DNA of 13,972 nt from positions 1-13,972 of the forward strand of contig UQXG01000047.1 of the NCBI GenBank assembly GCA_900544945.1. Reading direction: 5' to 3'. The notes beneath the pieces are model-generated. The model was not told the DNA's origin. It saw only the letters and a program-made list of their open reading frames with translations, and did not search any database. The translations under genes and the position numbers were made by a program. The stretch comes from an uncultured Eubacteriales bacterium (lineage in GTDB: Bacteria > Bacillota > Clostridia > Oscillospirales > Oscillospiraceae). Below, piece by piece: positions 1-7,709 of the stretch (positions within the stretch are counted from its first letter, which is position 1; every line of letters begins with the position of its first letter).

Positions 1-35
1 CCCGCAGATTCTATTCGGATTTCGGAGAGCCTACC

Positions 36-1346
36 CTACTTGCTGTCATCGTCGCTGACAACAGCCGTCCGCTCATCCACACGCTGAAGGGCATACTCCA
101 TGTTTTTCTCGCAGTCATCGGTGACCTTGTCCAGGAAATTTCCGTTATAGGCCTGGATGGTCTTCTCAATCCGCACCACCCGGCGGTCAGAGTTCCCCAC
201 GCACTCGGTCTCCCGGACGGTGTAGATGGGATAGAGGGTGTAATCCGTCACCTTGGTGGTTCCGGTGTTGGCATCCTTGGTGATTTCCAGATCCAGAATC
301 ACGGAATAGTTGGTAGCGCCCCGGGAGGCATCGCCGAAGAAGTCTCCCAGAGAATAGGCGACCAGGGTTCCCGCGCTTTTGTTGTAATCAATGGACTGGA
401 GGGTGTGGGGATGGGTGCCCAGGATCACGTCCACGCCGTTTTTCTGCATAAGGTTCACGATCTGCTCCTGGGTCTTGCTGATATCGTCGTTGTACTCACT
501 GCCCCAGTGAAGCAGCGCAACGACCAGGTCAGGCTTTTCCGCCTCCATGCTCTTGAGGATGGAGGTGATTTTGTCCTTGGCAATCGTTTTGTACTCCGTG
601 GCATAGTCTTCGTACAGAATGTTCACCAAGTCTTCGTTGCCCGCGGGCATACCCCGGCCTCCCAGGCCCTTGGTAAAGGCCACAAAGCCCACCTTGATTC
701 CCTGGATTTCCGTCATGGTGTAGCCCTTGGACTGCTTGAACTCGCTGGATGAGCCAAAGGCGCCCACCGGCTCAATACCCGATTGGCGGATGGCGTTCAG
801 GGTAGCGGTCAGGCCGTTCAGGCCGTTGTTGATGGCGCAGGAGTTTGCCATTTGCAGCAAATCCACACCGCAGCCCCGCAGTGCCGTCAGCAGCTCCGCC
901 GGAGCGGAGGTTGTGTTCGTGCCGTAGGGCTCGCCGCAGACGTTGCCCTCAAAGTTCATCACCGTTAAATCGGCGTCACTGAGAAGGGCGGACACATCCT
1001 TGAATACCGGACTGAAATCGTAGTTGTTCACGGAAATACCCGCGTTCACCACCGCGTCGGTGACGTTCAGGTCACCAGTGGCCCGGATATGGATGGTGGT
1101 AATGGGGCTTTTCTGAGCGGGAGAGGTCTCCCGAGGCGCCTGGGTGGTGGGAACGGTCTGCACCACCGCCGGCGCTTCCCCGGCGTTCTTCTGCGTCAGC
1201 CGGTAAATGCCGAAAGCGCACCCGGCAGCCACCAGCACCGCCAGCAGCACCGTCAGCCGGAGCCTGCGCACCTGAGCCTGCCGGCGTTTACGCTGGGCTT
1301 CCCGTCTTTGCCTTCGCTTGTCCATTGGATCGCCCTGCTGCGGCAT
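36..1346 (-). CDS. CapA/PgsA-family membrane-anchored protein (metallophosphatase-like fold)
   Basis: The 436-residue protein has a very basic cytoplasmic N-terminus (residues 8-30), one membrane segment (about 31-48), a Pro/Thr-rich linker, and then a PGA_cap-type domain outside the cell. Family motifs seen are ATGDLN (89-94), NFEGN (131-135), HWGSEY (280-285) and GTHPHTLQ (310-317). Members take part in poly-gamma-glutamate or capsule production, or act as uncharacterised calcineurin-like hydrolases. No capB or capC homologue is visible here, so capsule synthesis is not supported and the exact role is unknown. The usual NNH motif of the family is replaced by NSC (168-170), which may alter catalysis. 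The start at 1346 follows GGGAGG at a good distance. The gene lies 65 bases after ribF and has its own candidate promoter there. The stop is a TAG at 36-38. Confidence 0.85.
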   Translation of the reverse strand: MPQQGDPMDKRRQRREAQRKRRQAQVRRLRLTVLLAVLVAAGCAFGIYRLTQKNAGEAPAVVQTVPTTQAPRETSPAQKSPITTIHIRATGDLNVTDAVVNAGISVNNYDFSPVFKDVSALLSDADLTVMNFEGNVCGEPYGTNTTSAPAELLTALRGCGVDLLQMANSCAINNGLNGLTATLNAIRQSGIEPVGAFGSSSEFKQSKGYTMTEIQGIKVGFVAFTKGLGGRGMPAGNEDLVNILYEDYATEYKTIAKDKITSILKSMEAEKPDLVVALLHWGSEYNDDISKTQEQIVNLMQKNGVDVILGTHPHTLQSIDYNKSAGTLVAYSLGDFFGDASRGATNYSVILDLEITKDANTGTTKVTDYTLYPIYTVRETECVGNSDRRVVRIEKTIQAYNGNFLDKVTDDCEKNMEYALQRVDERTAVVSDDDSK

Positions 1347-1379
1347 GACATTCCCTCCCTCTTAACGATAGTTGTCCTA

Positions 1380-1408
1380 ATTATACTCAAATTTTTCTGA
1401 TAAAACAA
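1380..1408 (-). promoter_or_regulatory. candidate sigma-A promoter for the capA-like gene
   Basis: On the minus strand TTGTTT (1408-1403) and a perfect TATAAT (1385-1380) are separated by exactly 17 bases. The -10 lies about 34 bases before the capA-like start. The stretch is AT-rich compared with its surroundings, and no terminator was found between ribF and this gene. It probably adds a second, independent input to transcription arriving from ribF. Confidence 0.55.
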
Positions 1409-1411
1409 GGT

Positions 1412-2326
1412 CTATCCTATGAACATCCTTTGAACGTCCTGATTTTTGAAATATTCCCTTGTCTCGTCGGCATTGCGGAGAATCTCCGCTTTCAGTGCCT
1501 GCAAATCCGGAAATTTCTTCTCCGGACGGAGAAACCGATAGAATTCCAGCCGGATTTCCTTGCCGTACAAGTCTCCCTGGTAGTCCAGAATCCATGGCTC
1601 CACGGTAATGCTGTGGCCGTTTACCGTAGGCCGGGTACCCACGTTGGTGACTGCGGGATAGCTTTTGCCGTCTACCGTGCACAGGCACATGTAGACTCCA
1701 AATTTCGGCACCGCCAGTTCCCGGGGAAGCGCTAAGTTGGCGGTGGGAATGCCCAGGGTGCTGCCCAGGTGCCGCCCGTGCACCACAGTCCCGGTGAGAA
1801 GCTGGGGATGACCCAGAAATTTTACCGCCGTGGCCATGTCCCCGGACTCGATCTGGGAGCGGATATAGGTGCTGGAAATCCGAACCCCATTGAGGGTCTG
1901 CTCCGGCACCACCGCCCAGGCAAGGCCTGTCAGGCGGCAATAGCCCGCCAGCCGCAGGGCATTGCCCGCCCCTCCCGCGCCGAACCGGAAGTCCTCGCCG
2001 CAGACGAAGCCCACGGCCCCGTAATCCCGGCAAAGCATGTCCAGAAAGTCCCGCCAGGGGCAGCTGTGCATTTTCTCGTCAAAGGGCAGGGTCACCACGG
2101 TTTCCGCCCCGAAACCCTCCCGGAGAAGCCGCTCCCGGTCGGCCTGGGTGTTGATAAGCCGGGGCGCCTTCCCCAGCACCAGCGCATCCGGGTGGACGCC
2201 GAAGGTAATCACGCCGAACCGGCATCTGGCCTCCGCGGCCAGCTCCCGGCAGGCCTTCAGAAGCGCGGCGTGGCCGATGTGCACCCCGTCAAAAAAGCCC
2301 AGGGCGTAAATTGTCTTTTCTTTCAT
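1412..2326 (-). CDS. ribF: bifunctional riboflavin kinase / FAD synthetase RibF
   Basis: The cytoplasmic enzyme phosphorylates riboflavin to FMN and then adenylylates FMN to FAD. The 304 residues match the usual length of about 300-310. The N-terminal nucleotidyltransferase domain shows GFFDGVHIGH (10-19) and ISSTYIR in the position of the family's ISST(R/K)IR motif. The C-terminal flavokinase domain shows HGRHLGSTLGIPTANL, VGTRPTV and the LYGKEIRLEF segment. The start at 2326 lies 9 bases after the truB stop; the ribosome-binding site is weak (AGGA at a distance), so coupling to truB translation is likely. truB-ribF is the classic order at the 3' end of the nusA-infB operon in Firmicutes. 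Confidence 0.96.
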   Translation of the reverse strand: MKEKTIYALGFFDGVHIGHAALLKACRELAAEARCRFGVITFGVHPDALVLGKAPRLINTQADRERLLREGFGAETVVTLPFDEKMHSCPWRDFLDMLCRDYGAVGFVCGEDFRFGAGGAGNALRLAGYCRLTGLAWAVVPEQTLNGVRISSTYIRSQIESGDMATAVKFLGHPQLLTGTVVHGRHLGSTLGIPTANLALPRELAVPKFGVYMCLCTVDGKSYPAVTNVGTRPTVNGHSITVEPWILDYQGDLYGKEIRLEFYRFLRPEKKFPDLQALKAEILRNADETREYFKNQDVQRMFIG

Positions 2327-2335
2327 CCTGTTGTC

Positions 2336-3196
2336 CTATACCTGAAAAAAGCTCTTGATCGTTGACATAACGCCGCCGTCCACCTTGGCCAGCATGAGAA
2401 ATTCCCCGCCCTGGCTGTAGGCCCGATAGGTTCCCGGTGCTAAGGAAACGGAGAAGGCGTTGCCGTTCCGGCACCGGGTCTCCTGATTGGCGGTCAGGGT
2501 CACTGTCGGGTAATTCCGGAACATGGTGTCCACATCCCGGAGATACTTTTCCGGTTCCTCGGTGTCCAGCAGGGTTTGCAGGGGCACCGCTTCATCGACG
2601 GTGTACTCCCCCGCCGCCACCCGGCGCAAGGATTCCATGCAGCCGCCGCAGCCCAATTTCTCCCCAATGTCCTTGCACAATGTGCGGATATAGGTACCCT
2701 TGGAGCAGCGAACCCGAAGCCGCAGGGTGTTTTCTCCCCGCTCCACCAAGCTCAGCTCATGAATGGTGATGGGTCGGGGCTGACGCTCTACGGTTTTTCC
2801 CTTCCGTGCCAGGTCGCAGAGCTTCTGGCCGTTCACCTTCAGGGCAGAATACATAGGCGGAACCTGCAAAATTTCTCCCCGGAAGGCTGCCAGAGTCTCC
2901 TGAAGCTGTTCTTCCGTGAAGGACACGTTTTCTTCCGTCAGGACGGTTCCCGTCATGTCCTCGGTGTCGGTGGTGATGCCTAAACGAAGCACCGTCTCAT
3001 AGGTTTTTTCCGCGTGCTCGAAAAATTCCACAGCCCGGGTGGCTCTGCCCACGAACACAGGCAGCACCCCCGTGGCCATGGGGTCGAGCGTCCCCCCGTG
3101 ACCGATCCGCCGGGTACCGAAGACCCGGCGAAGCCGGGCCGTCACATCCTGGCTGGTCCAGCCCTGGGGCTTATCCACAATGACAATTCCGTCCAT
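2336..3196 (-). CDS. truB: tRNA pseudouridine(55) synthase TruB
   Basis: The enzyme converts U55 in the T-loop of tRNAs to pseudouridine and also helps tRNA folding. The 286-residue protein opens with GIVIVDKPQGWTS and carries the catalytic motif GGTLDPMATG, with the nucleophile at Asp38. Further family segments are KTYETVLRLGITTDTED, PPMYSALKVNGQKL (with the tyrosine of the YSALK motif) and CSKGTYIRTLCKDIG. A short PUA-like C-terminal region follows. The ATG at 3196 overlaps the stop of the upstream DHH gene by one base (TGATG), so translation is probably coupled. Confidence 0.97.
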   Translation of the reverse strand: MDGIVIVDKPQGWTSQDVTARLRRVFGTRRIGHGGTLDPMATGVLPVFVGRATRAVEFFEHAEKTYETVLRLGITTDTEDMTGTVLTEENVSFTEEQLQETLAAFRGEILQVPPMYSALKVNGQKLCDLARKGKTVERQPRPITIHELSLVERGENTLRLRVRCSKGTYIRTLCKDIGEKLGCGGCMESLRRVAAGEYTVDEAVPLQTLLDTEEPEKYLRDVDTMFRNYPTVTLTANQETRCRNGNAFSVSLAPGTYRAYSQGGEFLMLAKVDGGVMSTIKSFFQV

Positions 3197-4146
3197 CAGG
3201 CAAGCTCCAGCATGGCCTTTTCCACCGCGGCAGTGGCTTCTTTCAGGGACATTTTCAGGCTGGCGCCCGCCGCCCCCTTATGGCCGCCGCCGCCGAAGGG
3301 CTCTGTGACCTTGGCGGCATCGTAGCCGGGGATGGCCCGGACGGAAATCTTCACGTCCCCCTCCTGGGTTTCCCGCAAAGTGGCCGCCACACACACGCCG
3401 GCGACGGTTCGGGGGAAGGAGGAAATGTTGTCCATATCGTCCTGGGTCACGCCGATATCCTGCTCCACCTGCCGGGGGATGGCGCAGATGGCCATTTTGC
3501 CCTCAGCCAGCATGTGCATATGCTCCACGATCCAGCCCTGCATTTTCAGCTTTGCCAGGGTATTTGTCTCGAACAGCTCCTGGTTCAGTTCGTAAATCCG
3601 GGCCCCGGCCTGGGCGCACCCGGCGGCGGTCAGGAAGGTGTGGGCGCTGGTATTGGCGTAGCGGAAGCAGCCGGTGTCCGTGGAGGTGCCCACATACACC
3701 GCCTCGGCAATCGCCTGGTCGGGCTGCACCCCCATTTCTCCCAGCACGTCCCAGATGATCTCCGCGCAGGCCGCGCTGCGGGGATCCACCAGCTCCTGCT
3801 CCGTAAAGGAGGTGGCGCTGCCGTGGTGGTCAATGCGCAGGGCAATGCTTCCCAGAAGGCACTGGAAGCGCTCGGGAAGCATGCTGGGGGAGGCCACATC
3901 CACGCTGACGACGGTGTCCCCGGCCTGGGCCTGTTCTTTGGTCAGACCCTGGTGGAGCCAGCGGAACCGGTCGGAAATCTCGGGATTTTCCAGAATATGG
4001 GCGGCTTTTCCCAACTTCCGCAGCCCCCGGCAAAGGGCCGCGGCGCTGCCCAGGGTGTCCCCGTCGGGACGGCGGTGGGTCACGATGGCGTAGCGGTCAT
4101 GCTCTGCCAGAAAGGCGGCGGTTTCAGACCTCGTCAGTTTCTTCAT
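3196..4146 (-). CDS. DHH-family phosphoesterase, NrnA-like (nanoRNase / pAp or c-di-nucleotide phosphatase)
   Basis: The 316-residue protein has the DHH/DHHA1 architecture of NrnA. It shows HRRPDGDTLGS (24-34, metal ligands His24, Asp28, Asp30), the SVDVA aspartate (83), the name-giving IDHHGS (105-110) and, near the C-terminus, FGGGGHKGAAGASL (284-297), the substrate-binding DHHA1 motif. Family members degrade short oligoribonucleotides, pAp or linear dinucleotides (for example pApA from c-di-AMP turnover) in the cytoplasm. Which of these applies cannot be decided from sequence. The gene sits between rbfA and truB, an arrangement common in Clostridia, and overlaps the end of rbfA by 23 bases. 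The ribosome-binding site (GGGGG) is poor, which suggests coupling. Confidence 0.93.
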   Translation of the reverse strand: MKKLTRSETAAFLAEHDRYAIVTHRRPDGDTLGSAAALCRGLRKLGKAAHILENPEISDRFRWLHQGLTKEQAQAGDTVVSVDVASPSMLPERFQCLLGSIALRIDHHGSATSFTEQELVDPRSAACAEIIWDVLGEMGVQPDQAIAEAVYVGTSTDTGCFRYANTSAHTFLTAAGCAQAGARIYELNQELFETNTLAKLKMQGWIVEHMHMLAEGKMAICAIPRQVEQDIGVTQDDMDNISSFPRTVAGVCVAATLRETQEGDVKISVRAIPGYDAAKVTEPFGGGGHKGAAGASLKMSLKEATAAVEKAMLELA

Positions 4147-4492
4147 CGTGCTTTACCCCCAGAGAGTTGATGAGATCCAGCATTTTCGCGCCGTAGGTAA
4201 TGGAATCGTCCTCTTCCCAGACGATTTCCGGGGAATACCGCAGCCGCAGATTGCTGCCCAGCTGGCGGCGGAGGAACCCGGCGGCGGAGCGGAGCCCCGC
4301 CAAGGCCTCCTTAGCCCGGTCGTTCTGAAGGAAGCTGACGTAGACCTTGGTATAGCGCAGATCAGGGGTGGTTTCCACCCGGGTAATGGAGATCATAACA
4401 TCCTGCACCCGGGGATCCTTCACCGTCCGCAGCAGGGCGGACAGCTCCTTCTGGATTTCTTCGTTGATGAGCAAAATTCGATTGGATGCCAT
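4124..4492 (-). CDS. rbfA: 30S ribosome-binding factor A RbfA
   Basis: RbfA is a small KH-fold protein that binds the 30S subunit late in assembly and helps mature the 5' end of 16S rRNA. The 122-residue protein starts MASNRILLINEEIQKELS and includes VKDPRVQDVMISITRVETTPD, YTKVYVS and LGSNLRLRYSPEIVW, all diagnostic. A longer reading frame exists upstream, but the ATG at 4492 has GGAGG seven bases before it, and the extra residues would come from the GC-rich hairpin after infB. The length is typical (115-130). The C-terminus overlaps the start of the DHH gene. The small gene ylxP, often between infB and rbfA in Bacillus, is absent. Confidence 0.95.
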   Translation of the reverse strand: MASNRILLINEEIQKELSALLRTVKDPRVQDVMISITRVETTPDLRYTKVYVSFLQNDRAKEALAGLRSAAGFLRRQLGSNLRLRYSPEIVWEEDDSITYGAKMLDLINSLGVKHDEETDEV

Positions 4493-4518
4493 GTTACATC
4501 CTCCTGTTTCTATGATAA

Positions 4519-4547
4519 TTGCCGCGCCGCGGTTTGCGGCGCGGCAA
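4519..4547 (-). other. GC-rich hairpin between infB and rbfA
   Basis: A perfect 10-bp all-GC stem (4521-4530 with 4536-4545, loop of five) extends to 12 bp with flanking A/T pairs. On the transcribed minus strand the run of six Ts lies before the stem, not after it, so it is not a standard terminator for this operon. It may act as an mRNA processing or stability barrier that separates infB from rbfA levels. No U-run follows it on the plus strand either. Confidence 0.7.
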
Positions 4548-4554
4548 AAAAGAC

Positions 4555-6933
4555 TTAGCGTTTGACTTCCTGCATGATATAGCACTCGAAGATATCGCCC
4601 TCGCGGATATCGTTGTACTTGGCTACGGTCATGCCGCACTCGAAGCCGGCGGTGACCTCCTTGGCAGCGTCCTTGAACCGCTGCAAAGAGCCGATCTCGC
4701 CTTCGTGCACCACAATGTTGTCCCGGAGCACCCGAACCAGGGAGTCTCTCGTGACCTTGCCGTCCTTGACCATGCAGCCGGCGACAGTGCCGATGGCGGA
4801 GACCTTGTAGGTCATGCGCACCTCGGCGTGGCCGATGACCACTTCCTCGTACTTGGGAGCCAGCATACCCTTCATGGCGGCCTCAATTTCGTCCACGGCA
4901 TCGTAGATCACCCGGTAGAACCGCATATCCACGTTTGCCCGGTGGCCGGAGGCCTGGGCGGCGGCGTCGGGACGAACGTTGAAGCCCACGATGATGGCGC
5001 CGGAGGTAGAGGCCAGCAGGATATCGCTTTCGTTGATGGCGCCGACACCCGCATGGATGACCCGCACCCGGACTTCCTCGTTGCTCAGCTTCTCCAGGGA
5101 GGCCTTCACCGCCTCGGCAGAGCCCTGAACGTCGGCCTTGACGATCAGCGGCAGCTCCTTCATTTCGCCCTCCTGCATCTTGGCAAAGAGGTTGTCAAGA
5201 GTCACCTTCTGCTGAAGCTTGGCGGCGGCGTCCTTCTGCGCCTGACGGCGCTGCTCCACCAGCTCCCGAGCCATCCGCTCGTCGGTGACGGCGTTGAACT
5301 CGTCGCCGGGGGTGGGCACGTCGGCAAGGCCGGTGATCTCCACAGGCACGGAGGGGCCGGCGGTCTTGACGGTACGCCCCTTGTCGTTGGTCATCACCCG
5401 GACACGACCCACGGAGGTACCGGCAATGACGATATCGCCCTGATTCAGAGTGCCGTTCTGCACCAGAAGGGTGGCCACAGGGCCCCGGGTCTTATCCAGA
5501 CGAGCCTCGATGACGGTGCCCTTGGCCCGGCGGTTGGGGTTGGCCTTCAGCTCCTGAACCTCGGCGGTGAGCAGCACCATTTCCAGCAGCTCGTCCAGGC
5601 CCTGACCGGTCTTGGCGGAGATGGGCACGATGATGGTATCGCCGCCCCACTCCTCGGGGATCAGGTCATACTTGGTCAGCTGCTCCTTGATCTTATCGGG
5701 GTTGGCGGTGGGCTTATCCATCTTGTTGATGGCAACGATAATCGGCACATTCGCCGCCTTAGCGTGGTTGATGGACTCCACGGTCTGGGGCATGATGCCG
5801 TCATCGGCGGCCACCACCAGAATGGCGATATCCGTGGACTTTGCGCCGCGGGCACGCATGGAGGTAAAGGCCGCGTGGCCGGGGGTATCCAGGAAGGTAA
5901 TCATCTGGCCCTTCACGTCCACGGTGTAAGCGCCGATGTGCTGGGTAATGCCGCCGGCCTCGCCTGCGGTGACGGAGGTCTTCCGGATGGCATCCAGGGT
6001 AGAGGTCTTGCCGTGGTCAACGTGACCCATGACAACGACAACGGGGGCACGGTTCTGGAGCTCCTCGGCGGTGTCCACATGGTCGTCGATGATCTGCTCC
6101 TCGATGGTAACGGTGACTTCCTTCTCCACCTTGCAGCCCATTTCGGTAGCCACAAATTCGGCGGTGTCGAAGTCGATGGCCTGGTTGATACCGGCCATGA
6201 CCCCGTTCTTCATCAGGCACTTGATGACCTCGCCCGCGGTCTTCTTCATCCGGGAGGCCAGCTCGCCCACGGTGATCTCGTCGGGGATCTTCACGGTCAG
6301 GGGAGCCTTCCGAGCCACCTCCATCTGGAGACGGCGCATCTTCTCCTGCTCCTCGTTGCGGCTCTTGCTGCCCCGGAAGGAGCCCTTCTGCTGCTTGTTC
6401 TGCTGCTTGCCCTTGCCGCCGCCGATGCGCTGCTTGCCGCCCTGGTAATTCTGAACCCGCTCGGAGACCAGGTTATCCACATCGGCGAACCGGTTGGCAT
6501 TGACCTGCACCGCGGAGGTATCCACCACCCGGCGTTCCCGCTTGCGCTCCGGCTCCTTGGGCTTTTCGGCCTTGGGTGCCGCCTGCTGGGCAGACTGGGG
6601 CTTGGGGGCATTCTGGGGGCGGGCGTTGTTGTTGTTATTATTGTTATTGTTGGCCTTTGCCTGGGGCTGAGAAGGCTTCTGCGCCTCCTTCTGGGGCTCG
6701 GCCTTCGGCTCCTGCTTGGGGGCGGTGGGCTTCACGGCAAACACCTGCTCTAAGGAGCTGATCTGGTGGTTCTGGGTCATGTACTCGAACACCATATTCA
6801 GCTGGCTGTCCTCCAACGCCTGGGTATAGGACTTGGGCTTCTCCCCGAATTTTCCGATAATCTCCGACATTTCCTTGGGGGTCATACCGAAATCCGCGGC
6901 GACCTCCTTAACACGATACTTAACAAAGCTCAT
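4555..6933 (-). CDS. infB: translation initiation factor IF-2
   Basis: IF-2 is the GTPase that brings fMet-tRNA to the 30S P site and promotes subunit joining. The 792 residues contain an N-terminal IF2_N helix domain (YRVKEVAADFGMTPKE, about 5-20), a long Gln/Lys/Pro/Asn-rich linker with nine consecutive Asn (95-103), a second IF2_N-like segment (about 210-260) and the G domain. Its motifs are G1 GHVDHGKT (303-310), GGITQHIGAY, G3 DTPGH (349-353), G4 NKMD (403-406) and G5 SAKTG (439-443). Domains II, III and the fMet-tRNA-binding C-terminal domain follow. The start at 6933 matches the family N-terminus; GGAGG lies 12 bases upstream, longer than usual. Fourteen further upstream residues in the same frame do not fit the family. 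Confidence 0.97.
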   Translation of the reverse strand: MSFVKYRVKEVAADFGMTPKEMSEIIGKFGEKPKSYTQALEDSQLNMVFEYMTQNHQISSLEQVFAVKPTAPKQEPKAEPQKEAQKPSQPQAKANNNNNNNNNARPQNAPKPQSAQQAAPKAEKPKEPERKRERRVVDTSAVQVNANRFADVDNLVSERVQNYQGGKQRIGGGKGKQQNKQQKGSFRGSKSRNEEQEKMRRLQMEVARKAPLTVKIPDEITVGELASRMKKTAGEVIKCLMKNGVMAGINQAIDFDTAEFVATEMGCKVEKEVTVTIEEQIIDDHVDTAEELQNRAPVVVVMGHVDHGKTSTLDAIRKTSVTAGEAGGITQHIGAYTVDVKGQMITFLDTPGHAAFTSMRARGAKSTDIAILVVAADDGIMPQTVESINHAKAANVPIIVAINKMDKPTANPDKIKEQLTKYDLIPEEWGGDTIIVPISAKTGQGLDELLEMVLLTAEVQELKANPNRRAKGTVIEARLDKTRGPVATLLVQNGTLNQGDIVIAGTSVGRVRVMTNDKGRTVKTAGPSVPVEITGLADVPTPGDEFNAVTDERMARELVEQRRQAQKDAAAKLQQKVTLDNLFAKMQEGEMKELPLIVKADVQGSAEAVKASLEKLSNEEVRVRVIHAGVGAINESDILLASTSGAIIVGFNVRPDAAAQASGHRANVDMRFYRVIYDAVDEIEAAMKGMLAPKYEEVVIGHAEVRMTYKVSAIGTVAGCMVKDGKVTRDSLVRVLRDNIVVHEGEIGSLQRFKDAAKEVTAGFECGMTVAKYNDIREGDIFECYIMQEVKR

Positions 6934-7003
6934 TCTATAAAAGCACCTCCATGATTGGATACGCAAACGGGGCACTCAGCCTTCCGGCTGCCTTCCCGCA
7001 AAC

Positions 7004-7426
7004 CTACTTCTTTCCCTTTTTCAGGTTCCGCTGATGGGCCTTGGCCTCGGCCTGACGCTTCCTGGCCTTGGCTGCCTTCCCGGTGAGCACCTCCAGCGCC
7101 TGAGCCGTTTCCGGCTTGGGGGGCAAAGCCTTTACCAGTGCCAGCGCCAGCTGCACGTCCGTAATGGCGGCAATGGCCAGGCTGGTTCTGCCGACGGCAA
7201 AGCCCATCTCGTCCTTGGTCACATCCAGCCGGACGCACTGCTGCTCCGTACCGGCGGCGTAGGACTTGGCTCGGCGCCAGGTGTGGTCGGAGGCATCCGA
7301 GGCAACCAGAATCACATAGGCCTTGCCCGCCCGGGCGATGGCCCCTACCGGTTCCTCGCCCAGCTCCGCCAGGCCGCCCTTGCGCGCCAGGGACAGATAT
7401 CCCAGAGCCTTACTGCTGTTTTCCAC
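7004..7426 (-). CDS. ylxQ: L7Ae/L30e/S12e-family RNA-binding protein (YlxQ)
   Basis: This small ribosomal L7Ae-like protein of 140 residues is encoded between ylxR and infB, as in Bacillus. The fold is recognisable from the N-terminal LGYLSLARKGG, the central strand-helix segment GKAYVILVASDASDHTWRR, and the TKDEMGFAVGRTSLAIAAITD region. A strongly basic tail (about 115-140) suits RNA contact. Relatives bind kink-turn RNA, but the target of YlxQ proteins is not settled. I chose the GTG at 7426 because GGAGG lies six bases before it inside the end of ylxR and the protein then begins at the family N-terminus. The coding regions overlap by 17 bases, so translation is probably coupled to ylxR. 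Confidence 0.9.
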   Translation of the reverse strand: MENSSKALGYLSLARKGGLAELGEEPVGAIARAGKAYVILVASDASDHTWRRAKSYAAGTEQQCVRLDVTKDEMGFAVGRTSLAIAAITDVQLALALVKALPPKPETAQALEVLTGKAAKARKRQAEAKAHQRNLKKGKK

Positions 7427-7688
7427 CGGCGGCCTCCATTTCCTTCTCAAGCCGGTGGTACACATCCTCGGGGATGGTGACCTCCAGGCTTCTGTCCAGG
7501 GCCTTGGAGCGCAGGGCCTTCTTCAGGCACTCCGGATTCGGGCACAGATAGGCCCCCCGGCCGTTCATTTTTCCGCCGAAGTCCAGGCTCACGGCCCCCT
7601 CGGGGGTGCGAACCACCCGAATCAGCTCCCGCTTAGGCTTCCGTTCCCGGCAGCCCATACATTGCCGCTGGGGAATCTTTTTCTGCAT
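7410..7688 (-). CDS. ylxR: YlxR-family nucleic-acid-binding protein (DUF448, RNase P modulator family)
   Basis: The 92-residue basic protein has the YlxR signature: PQRQCMGCRERKPKRELIRVVRTP at the start and GRGAYLCPNPECLKKAL in the middle. YlxR proteins are small, positively charged cytoplasmic proteins encoded between nusA and ylxQ-infB. In Bacillus subtilis YlxR has been linked to RNase P subunits and to wide expression changes (knowledge of the family, not visible here). Four cysteines (10, 13, 49, 54) are present. GGGAGG lies eight bases upstream of the ATG at 7688, and the gene begins 21 bases after the nusA stop. Confidence 0.93.
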   Translation of the reverse strand: MQKKIPQRQCMGCRERKPKRELIRVVRTPEGAVSLDFGGKMNGRGAYLCPNPECLKKALRSKALDRSLEVTIPEDVYHRLEKEMEAAGGKQQ

Positions 7689-7709
7689 TTGGACTACCTC
7701 CCGGATTTT

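Noticed and set aside
4493..4639. N-terminal extension of RbfA
   Set aside because: It would overlap infB and the GC hairpin; the ATG at 4492 has an ideal ribosome-binding site and family N-terminus.
4519..6753. 744-codon plus-strand frame opposite infB
   Set aside because: It is the antisense shadow of IF2; Leu/Gly/His-rich composition is typical of the complement of a GC-rich gene, and IF2 motifs on the other strand are unambiguous.
6977..6990. Five-bp hairpin with GGAA loop in the ylxQ-infB gap
   Set aside because: Too short to be significant in this GC-rich context and without a U-run.
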